Source: Sphingobacterium arenae (GTDB taxonomy: Bacteria; Bacteroidota; Bacteroidia; Sphingobacteriales; Sphingobacteriaceae). From it: 64,000 bases of DNA. The notes below the pieces were generated by a model, which was not told the DNA's origin, did no database searches, and was given only the letters and a program-made list of their open reading frames with translations. This document shows, piece by piece, positions 58,317 to 64,000 of the stretch. Position 1 is the stretch's first letter. The number at the start of each line of letters is the position of its first letter. The position numbers and the translations under genes were made by a program. Location of the stretch: assembly GCF_014692505.1 (NCBI RefSeq), contig NZ_JACNYK010000008.1, forward strand, positions 1 through 64,000, written 5' to 3'.

Positions 58317-59123
58317 CTATAGTCGGGAAACAGCTATAATTAACACCGATAAAATTGAACCTATGATAGCATAGGTCTGTGTCCGCGCTGCATTATTCGC
58401 TGCGGCTTTTCCTTTGCCCGGCTCGACATAAATCACATCATTCTGCCGTAGGTAGAAATAAGGTGATTGCAACACCTCACTGTCATTCAGATTCAGCCGT
58501 ACCAATTCTTTCTCTTTGCCTTGGTCGCGAATGAGCAATACATTCTCTCGCTTGCCGTAAATGGTCATATCACCAGCTAAGCCCAGCGCATCAAATACCG
58601 TTACTCTCTCGTTAGGCACCGTATAGGTAGCCGGCCGGGTAACCTCGCCCAATACCGTCACTTTAAAATTGGCAAAACGTACCTGCACCGTAGGGTCTTT
58701 ATAATATTGTGTCGCCAGTTTGGTAATCTTCTCTCGGGCTTGATAAGTGGTCAATCCCGCCACCAGCACTTTGCCGAGTAGGGTCATGTTCACATAGCCA
58801 TTCTTATCGACCAGAAAACCGGAAATAACCTGGCTGCCCACGTTTGTCGCTGAGCTGGCACCGATCGCTTGCATGACTTCCGACTGGTTTACTACCGAGC
58901 TGGTCGTCGGATCTAAGGTTTGAATAGTGATGCTCAGAATATCATCGGATTGGATCACCGGCTCCGTAAAGGCCGCAGCCTGCTTAAGGATACGCGTAGT
59001 ATCGGCCGGTAGATCATTAAAATAGACGATCTTTTTGACGGAGCAATTGCTGAATAGCAGCAACAGTAGTAGGGGCAAGAATCCCCATCGAAAAACTGGG
59101 GGATGCATAGTGAATTTTTTCAT
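58317..59123 (-). CDS. wza: Polysaccharide export outer-membrane protein
   Basis: A 268-residue Wza-family protein. The signal peptide ends near Cys27 (LLLLLFSNC, a loose lipobox). A Poly_export domain follows with DDILSITIQTLDPTTSSVVN and GFLVDKNGYVNMTLLGKVLVAGLTTYQAREKI, then SLBB domain(s) VRFANFKVTVLGEVTRPATYTVPNERVTVFDALGLAGDM, YLRQNDVIYVEPGK, and a C-terminal hydrophobic helix (YAIIGSILSVLIIAVSRL). It is shorter than E. coli Wza, as usual in Bacteroidota. Forms the outer-membrane exit with Wzc below. The only wza in the window. Confidence 0.94.
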   Translation of the reverse strand: MKKFTMHPPVFRWGFLPLLLLLLFSNCSVKKIVYFNDLPADTTRILKQAAAFTEPVIQSDDILSITIQTLDPTTSSVVNQSEVMQAIGASSATNVGSQVISGFLVDKNGYVNMTLLGKVLVAGLTTYQAREKITKLATQYYKDPTVQVRFANFKVTVLGEVTRPATYTVPNERVTVFDALGLAGDMTIYGKRENVLLIRDQGKEKELVRLNLNDSEVLQSPYFYLRQNDVIYVEPGKGKAAANNAARTQTYAIIGSILSVLIIAVSRL

Positions 59124-59176
59124 TGTTTAAACTTGTTGATTGTAGATTGTAGTTATTTTTATTATTGTATTCATTT

Positions 59177-59926
59177 TTATGTGGTTACCCCACTAAAAAG
59201 TTCGTCGTTCATGATCGCGCAATGTTTAAAGTAAGCGCGAATATCTTCTCGCTGTATGCCTTCTTCGATGGCGTGTACGTGCCGCTCATGATGCACATCG
59301 GTACCGACGAGATCGATCATTCCATTTTCGAGCAGGTATTTTGCAACCCGACGTTCGTTGCGTCCGTAATAGCCCATCAGCGATAACAGGTTGAGTTGCA
59401 ACAGGCAACCGATATCCTGAAAGCGTTCGATTTTCTTCGGGTCGCGTTGATAGAAAAGATACCGTTCGGGATGTGCTAGAATAGGAATGTATCCTTCCAT
59501 CTGCAGGTCGAAAGCGACTTTTTCGATCAGTTTACTCTCTTCCATATAGGACATCTCGATCAAGACATGGTCTCCGGGCAAACAGAGTAATCCGTTCGGG
59601 TTTTGTGACAACTGCTGATCGAACGCGCTATCTACCATATACTCCGCGGCATAACCCGCAGCCAGTTGCGCCACACCTTCCTGCTCACGCAGCCGATCAA
59701 AGGTATTACCTATCGTTTCTGCTGTATTGGGGTACATATCTTGTATGATATGCGGTGTAAAATAGAACTTTCGTAAACCGAGTGCTTCCAGATGGTGCAT
59801 CAGCTCAACGCTTTGCTGGAGGTTCTGACATCCATCGTCAAGTCCTGGCAAAAGATGCGAATGCATATCGACGTGCATCCATTCTAGATCAGGGTACCGG
59901 CGTTTTCGGTTAAAAATAGTCCACAT
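59177..59926 (-). CDS. CpsB/CapC-type tyrosine phosphatase (copy 1)
   Basis: A 249-residue PHP-fold phosphatase: MWTIFNRKRRYPDLEWMHVDMHSHLLPGLDDGCQNLQQSVELM carries metal ligands (HSH, D), FTPHIIQDMYPNT the next His, IPILAHPERYLFY and LVGTDVHHERH the rest. It should remove phosphate from the Wzc Tyr tail and so allow assembly cycles. It lies between wza (53 bases) and the lipoprotein gene (124 bases with a strong hairpin). Confidence 0.94.
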   Translation of the reverse strand: MWTIFNRKRRYPDLEWMHVDMHSHLLPGLDDGCQNLQQSVELMHHLEALGLRKFYFTPHIIQDMYPNTAETIGNTFDRLREQEGVAQLAAGYAAEYMVDSAFDQQLSQNPNGLLCLPGDHVLIEMSYMEESKLIEKVAFDLQMEGYIPILAHPERYLFYQRDPKKIERFQDIGCLLQLNLLSLMGYYGRNERRVAKYLLENGMIDLVGTDVHHERHVHAIEEGIQREDIRAYFKHCAIMNDELFSGVTT

Positions 59927-59964
59927 GATTGTTGTCCGCCAAAGTAATATCGTTCCTGTAAATA

Positions 59965-60000
59965 GAAATACCCGGCCAGCTCGCCCGGCCGGAGTATTTC
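59965..60000 (-). terminator. Hairpin between lipoprotein and cpsB (possible attenuator)
   Basis: GAAATAC-CCGGCC (59965-59977) pairs with GGCCGG-A-GTATTTC (59987-60000), thirteen pairs with one bulged A and a 9-base loop. On the minus strand it is followed only by TATTTA, a weak U-run. A partial terminator would lower expression of cpsB-wza-wzc and onward genes relative to wcaJ and the two genes after it. Confidence 0.55.
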
Positions 60001-60050
60001 CCTACAATCACAAGCTTACACTTGAGCTCTTCATTTTCTTATTTATGCTT

Positions 60051-61670
60051 TTATAAGTTATTACATTCTTCGGCCAGGATCGCCAGATTGGTCGCTCCGG
60101 CTTTCGAACCCATGATATCGCCCGTTTCTATACCAACCGTAGCGGTGTTGTCTTCGCTCACGGCATGGTCGTTCACGATCTTTACACGCTCATTCCAGAT
60201 GGCTTTGAAATCGTATTTCGTACCGTCAGTTTTCAATAGCGTCGTCCGCAAGAAGCCATTACTTACGGATCCTAAATACTTAAATTCTGTCGTTCCCGAC
60301 TCCCGATAGAACATTTGGAATGTGGGTAATAACGTAACCACCGTGGTTTGTCCCGGACAACGTACATAGAGCTGTAAAGTAGATGTGGTACTTGTTGCAT
60401 CACTTGGATCTGGCAATTGTATCGCAGTTGCTTGACCACAGCCTGCCAAATCACCTTCTGCTAAGATGTTTCCATCTTCCTTGCGTACGACGATCTTAAC
60501 ACCCGTTGTCGGCACATTCATCAGACTGATGCTGTTGTTTGTATTGTTAATCGAATAATCACCACTCGCGATAACTTTTCCACCCCATACGGCTTCTACC
60601 TTAACAGCAGCAGTGGTACCGTTCGTCATCCAATCGCCCGAGAAGTTGATCACGCGTGCTGCCGGACAAGCTTGTCCGAACTCGGCTGCCATATAGAAGG
60701 TTAAGTGGGTGATCTGGAAGTTGACGCGGAAGCCCGTAGCGGCTGAACCGGTAACGGTGCTGGTTTGCTCGTAACGCCATACGCCATCGCCACTGTTACT
60801 GAAGATCTGGAAGATCGTTCCGGCAGCGAGCGGTTGCCCGGTAATGGGGCTCACATAGTTTGCAGGAACAGGCATGCTCACCACCAATGGTTGGCTAAAC
60901 TGACTGACTTGAACACCATTCACCAACATCTTGATATCGGCAACGGCCGCAGCGCTAAAGGTACCCGATGCCGTTGCACCGTCGTCCAATACTACTTCGC
61001 CGGCGCGTAGGCTACCTTCCGGCAAAAGTACAACGGCGTCTTCGTTATCGGCATCGATACTCGTGACCACGATCTGCACATTGGTCCCGGTGATGACCGC
61101 GCCGCTGGCATCTTTGAATTGGGTACCGGCAGGAACGGTAAGCTGCATGTTGCCGTCGCCAGTAGCGGAAGGTAACTCGACCGTAGCTGGTGCCGTGGTC
61201 GACCCGTCAGGATTCAAATCTACGTTCTCGACCACCTCTTCGGCACCATCAGGTACTTCGGTAGGCTTGGTGAGTACTACGGTCTGGATACCGGCCGAAA
61301 CATCGGTAATGGCTACAGGAATAGTCTGGGTGTTATAACCGGGCGCGCTGAATTGTACGCGAAACCGGATCGGGTTATCGGCGGTCGGCGTGCGTGCCGG
61401 ATCGACGCCCAGGACAAGCAGATTATCGGTCAGTTTAAAATCCTTGTACCCGTTCATATTGTAAATATCCTGGGTATCACCCGAGGTCAGTGATACGGTT
61501 ACGCCCGGTACGTTGGCGTTGTTGGCATCCACCACACGCAACGTCACATAATTTTCGATAACCTCTGTACTGATCTGCAGGTTAAAATCCTTCAACGGGT
61601 TCTCGCAAGAGGAAACGCCGCCAAAAAGGGCTACCATTAAGGTATATATCGCTAATTTCTTCATTTTCAT
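60051..61670 (-). CDS. Large surface lipoprotein, function unknown
   Basis: A 539-residue lipoprotein: signal peptide with lipobox (GGVSSC, Cys at about 22) followed by ENPLKD. Residues 40-130 look like a carboxypeptidase-regulatory/Ig-like sandwich (YVTLRVVDANNANVPGVTVSLTSGDTQDIYNMNG). Residues 155-330 look like a ZU5/vWF-type beta domain (MQLTVPAGTQFKDASGAVITGTNVQIVVTSID; then SMPVPANYVSPITGQPLAAG). The C-terminal part is beta-rich with several Cys. No catalytic motif is apparent. Conserved position between wcaJ and cpsB, together with a barrel protein, suggests an outer-membrane role in attachment or export. Families are guessed from pattern only. Confidence 0.7.
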   Translation of the reverse strand: MKMKKLAIYTLMVALFGGVSSCENPLKDFNLQISTEVIENYVTLRVVDANNANVPGVTVSLTSGDTQDIYNMNGYKDFKLTDNLLVLGVDPARTPTADNPIRFRVQFSAPGYNTQTIPVAITDVSAGIQTVVLTKPTEVPDGAEEVVENVDLNPDGSTTAPATVELPSATGDGNMQLTVPAGTQFKDASGAVITGTNVQIVVTSIDADNEDAVVLLPEGSLRAGEVVLDDGATASGTFSAAAVADIKMLVNGVQVSQFSQPLVVSMPVPANYVSPITGQPLAAGTIFQIFSNSGDGVWRYEQTSTVTGSAATGFRVNFQITHLTFYMAAEFGQACPAARVINFSGDWMTNGTTAAVKVEAVWGGKVIASGDYSINNTNNSISLMNVPTTGVKIVVRKEDGNILAEGDLAGCGQATAIQLPDPSDATSTTSTLQLYVRCPGQTTVVTLLPTFQMFYRESGTTEFKYLGSVSNGFLRTTLLKTDGTKYDFKAIWNERVKIVNDHAVSEDNTATVGIETGDIMGSKAGATNLAILAEECNNL

Positions 61671-61695
61671 AGTCGTACTATTTTCTTATTTATCC

Positions 61696-62433
61696 CTACC
61701 AAAACCGATAACTGAAACCAACTTCTAAGCGCGGTAAATACCGGTAGTTCTCTATGTTACGCTCAATGATGGCAGCGTTGTTCACGTTCTCTTCCAACAG
61801 GCCAGTGGCCTGCATCGATACACTGGGTTTGGAAAGATAGTAGCATCCTAAATCGATGTGCATCGAGAAGCGGCTATCGATCACGATATTGCTCCAACCG
61901 ATCCCCGCATAGGGATTGACCGTTTTTTTCCATTCTACATCGGTGGTAATCGTACCGACATGATCGGGATGTACGTTGATTTCGCCAAACTTATAGGGAT
62001 CGCGCAAACGGGTGGTCAACTCGCCATCGAGCTTCCAGAAGTAGGCGCCGCCAACTTGCACATTGAAGCTCCGGAAAAATCCGCTACCCTGTACAAACGG
62101 CGTCCAGCCGAAAGCGAGCGATACATTGCCCGATTTTGCCTTTACTGCGCTACGTGTGGCGTAGTCATTGTAGGTGCCGCTAATGTTCGTACTGAACGGC
62201 ATGTAACTGGCACCGAGACGCAGGCCAAACTTGGGCCCGAGCGGCTGGTATAAATGTAACCCCACACCGGTTGTTCCCATATGGACGCCCAGTGCGAAAG
62301 GATAAGGATAGCCATTGGAGTAGGCTGAAGCAGGGATGCTGTCTCGCTGTTCACCAGCCTGTGCTCTGGAGAGTACAGCCAACGTCAAACAACAGCTAAG
62401 CACCACGAAAACTTTGGTAAATCGGATTTTCAT
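61696..62433 (-). CDS. Predicted outer-membrane beta-barrel protein
   Basis: A 245-residue protein. The start MKIRFTKVFVVLSCCLTLAVLSRAQA is chosen because it begins a proper signal peptide, while an upstream in-frame start would overlap wcaJ by 11 bases. The mature part alternates polar and hydrophobic residues in strands (FALGVHMGTTGVGLHLYQ, FGLRLGASYMPFSTNI, NVSLAFGWTPFVQGSG, FNVQVGGAYFWKLDGEL) and ends YLPRLEVGFSYRFW, the terminal aromatic expected for BAM insertion. Ten to twelve strands look likely. The family is not recognised. It pairs with the lipoprotein gene, 25 bases downstream. Confidence 0.75.
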   Translation of the reverse strand: MKIRFTKVFVVLSCCLTLAVLSRAQAGEQRDSIPASAYSNGYPYPFALGVHMGTTGVGLHLYQPLGPKFGLRLGASYMPFSTNISGTYNDYATRSAVKAKSGNVSLAFGWTPFVQGSGFFRSFNVQVGGAYFWKLDGELTTRLRDPYKFGEINVHPDHVGTITTDVEWKKTVNPYAGIGWSNIVIDSRFSMHIDLGCYYLSKPSVSMQATGLLEENVNNAAIIERNIENYRYLPRLEVGFSYRFW

Positions 62434-62467
62434 AATTTTATAGTATTCTATAGCGTAAAAACATTCA

Positions 62468-63886
62468 TTAATAAGCATTCTTTTCGCCTCTTAACATGTT
62501 TAAGGCGGTCATGAAAATAATTTTGAAGTCCAACATGCTGGACCAGTTAGTAATATATTCTAAATCGAACTCCACGCGCTTGGCCATCAATTTTGGGTCT
62601 TTTGTTTCTCCCCGATAACCGTTTACCTGCGCCCAACCCGTGATACCGGGCTTGACAAAATGGCGCACCATATAATGCTGGATAAGCTTGCTATAATGCT
62701 CGGTGTGGGAAAGCATATGCGGACGCGGACCAACGACGGTCATCTGCCCGAGAAAGACGTTGATAAACTGCGGAAATTCGTCTAGGTTGGTTTTCCGTAA
62801 AAACTTACCGATAGGTGTAATACGCTTGTCGTCTTTGGAAGCCTGGGCTTTATCGGAATCTTTATTGACCACCATGCTCCGGAATTTATAACAGCCGAAA
62901 GTTTGGTTATTGCGTCCCGAGCGCGGCTGCTTAAAGAAAATAGGCCCGGGGCTTTGCAGCTTGATCAGCAAACCAATGAGCGGTACCATCCAGCTTAGAA
63001 TAAATAGCAAAACCAAACCCGAGATAAATAAATCGACAATACGCTTCTTGACACGGTTTTCCATCGTGGAAAGGGAATCTTCGTGTGCGCGTATCACCGG
63101 CAAGTCGACACGGACGGCATCTCCCTTGGCGCTGCCATAGGATAGTGTTGCGGTAACGGCCGGAACAAAATTTAGCTGTACACATTCGTGGTTTGCTGCC
63201 ATGATCAACTCCTTGCTATAGGTATTGATATCGGGGGTACTCACCAAAAACACATCGTGTATACCGAGCTTGGAAACTTCTTCGAAGTAGCGGCGAAACT
63301 GGGCTACTTTTTCTTCTTTGCTTCGCTGCTCTATTTTATCATAGTACTTGATGGTATTCACGTGGTAGAACGCGTGATCGTGCCCGAAGCTCCCCTCTAC
63401 TGCCGCTAGATAATCGTTATGACCGATTAAAGCTACATTTTTACTCCAACGGAAACGCTTGGGTAATACGGTATAGACGTAGGTAAGAACAAAACGGGAA
63501 AGCCCAACGTACACAGCTAACAGCACGACAATCGCAGCTAGGAAATACCAGACACCGGTAAAATGATGCCCGATGAGCACACATACCGAAAACGCCACCA
63601 ACATCGTTAATACCGTGCGGAATGTTTGCCGAAAAACATGTTCCAAACGCTCTATGGTGTTATTCTCATATAAGCGAAAATACAAGGAAGAGACAATAGC
63701 AACGAGATTAAACATCATCCACAGCGAATAGTAATTACTCGAGATGATCTCTTGCGCATTGACCCAGCCGGTTGTCGTGACGACAAAAAAAGCCATCAAA
63801 AAAATGATATTTAAGCACAACGCGTCTGTTAAGATCAGCGACATCTTTAAATAAACCAGCACCCGATTTTGAACATACCTATGCAT
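62468..63886 (-). CDS. wcaJ: Undecaprenyl-phosphate glucose phosphotransferase (WcaJ-type)
   Basis: A 472-residue polyprenyl sugar-phosphate transferase that starts the right-hand glycan by moving a hexose-1-phosphate (glucose in most WcaJ-type enzymes) to undecaprenyl phosphate. Four N-terminal helices (1-135), a Rossmann-like CoA_binding_3 region (KNVALIGHNDYLAAVEGSF), a fifth helix (LFISGLVLLFILSWMVPLIGLLI) and the catalytic domain GPIFFKQPRSGRNNQTFGCYKFRSM, FLRKTNLDEFPQFINVFLGQMTVVGPRPHM, GITGWAQVNGYRG. First gene of the operon; its N-terminal part has a truncated paralogue at 37268-37705. Confidence 0.95.
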   Translation of the reverse strand: MHRYVQNRVLVYLKMSLILTDALCLNIIFLMAFFVVTTTGWVNAQEIISSNYYSLWMMFNLVAIVSSLYFRLYENNTIERLEHVFRQTFRTVLTMLVAFSVCVLIGHHFTGVWYFLAAIVVLLAVYVGLSRFVLTYVYTVLPKRFRWSKNVALIGHNDYLAAVEGSFGHDHAFYHVNTIKYYDKIEQRSKEEKVAQFRRYFEEVSKLGIHDVFLVSTPDINTYSKELIMAANHECVQLNFVPAVTATLSYGSAKGDAVRVDLPVIRAHEDSLSTMENRVKKRIVDLFISGLVLLFILSWMVPLIGLLIKLQSPGPIFFKQPRSGRNNQTFGCYKFRSMVVNKDSDKAQASKDDKRITPIGKFLRKTNLDEFPQFINVFLGQMTVVGPRPHMLSHTEHYSKLIQHYMVRHFVKPGITGWAQVNGYRGETKDPKLMAKRVEFDLEYITNWSSMLDFKIIFMTALNMLRGEKNAY

Positions 63887-63960
63887 ACCCTTTAAATTAA
63901 TTTATAGCACTTAAAAGGACCACATTAAATCAGAAAGATTAGTCAATAACATAGTAGGGC

Positions 63961-63988
63961 TGTTATTATCTTATAACGATAAATAACA
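63961..63988. promoter_or_regulatory. Dyad upstream of wcaJ, possible operator
   Basis: TGTTATTATC (63961-63970) and GATAAATAACA (63978-63988) are inverted copies with one extra base and a 7-base centre, 75 bases upstream of the wcaJ start. No clear TAnnTTTG is visible between it and the gene, so the main promoter of this operon may lie here in diverged form or beyond the window. Confidence 0.3.
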
Positions 63989-64000
63989 GGCAAAAAAATC

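Noticed and set aside
60931..61338. Plus-strand frame of 135 codons opposite the large lipoprotein.
   Set aside because: Antisense to a well-supported lipoprotein gene; Ser/Thr/Pro-rich shadow translation without domain features.
1..64000. CRISPR arrays, tRNA or rRNA genes, and complete insertion sequences.
   Set aside because: I looked for regular spaced repeats, cloverleaf-like sequence and transposase motifs and saw none. The repeats at 36.1-37.2 kb are not CRISPR-like in spacing.

Overview
The window reads as chromosomal DNA of a Bacteroidota bacterium, most like the Sphingobacteriaceae. The reasons are Bacteroidota-type promoters with a TAnnTTTG -7 element, TonB-dependent receptors paired with DUF4374 lipoproteins, a Wzi-type capsule protein, a two-component kinase with a propeller sensor, and a Wzc kinase ending in a Tyr-Gly run. 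Apart from the short plus-strand operon at 25-27 kb and one plus-strand pseudogene, every gene lies on the minus strand.

Layout, left to right: (1) 1-613, the start of alaS, cut by the window edge. (2) 645-24235, a surface-glycan operon transcribed right to left. Its regulator and sugar-nucleotide genes come first (winged-helix regulator, ugd, UDP-glucuronate 4-epimerase, cytidylyltransferase, tviB-like, wecB, wecC, rmlB, rmlA, wecD-like, wecE). An AT-rich part follows with a flippase, WecF-like transferase, polymerase, glycosyltransferases, ATP-grasp/HAD fusion, pyruvyltransferase, priming transferase, DegT-like and FemAB-like proteins. (3) 24.3-35 kb, an iron-xenosiderophore uptake region resembling XusABC of Bacteroides: a PepSY membrane protein operon on the plus strand and two tandem TonB receptor/DUF4374 operons on the minus strand. 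All three promoters carry the same Fur-like dyad. (4) 35.2-37.3 kb, an FnIII-domain protein and a small membrane protein, then 1.2 kb of palindrome-rich non-coding DNA holding a decayed KilA-N gene, which abuts a truncated wcaJ copy. (5) 37.3-43.4 kb, a second cpsB, a LuxR-type response regulator, a multi-pass membrane protein, a large histidine kinase and a second cytidylyltransferase. (6) 43.5-63.9 kb, a second glycan operon. It starts with wcaJ, an outer-membrane barrel, a lipoprotein, cpsB, wza and wzc. Next come a flippase, two pyruvyltransferases, a polymerase and several glycosyltransferases, and it ends with wecG, manC and wzi.

Together the two operons contain two flippase/polymerase sets but one Wza-Wzc export machine. 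The sugar genes predict UDP-ManNAcA (wecB, wecC; transferred by WecG) and dTDP-Fuc4NAc (rmlA, rmlB, wecE, wecD; transferred by WecF). These are the sugars of enterobacterial common antigen, and rmlC and rmlD are absent. UDP-GlcA, UDP-GalA, UDP-HexNAcA and GDP-mannose are also expected. Pyruvate decoration is likely from three PssM/CsaB-type transferases. All functions are inferred from recognised motifs and context; no database search was run.
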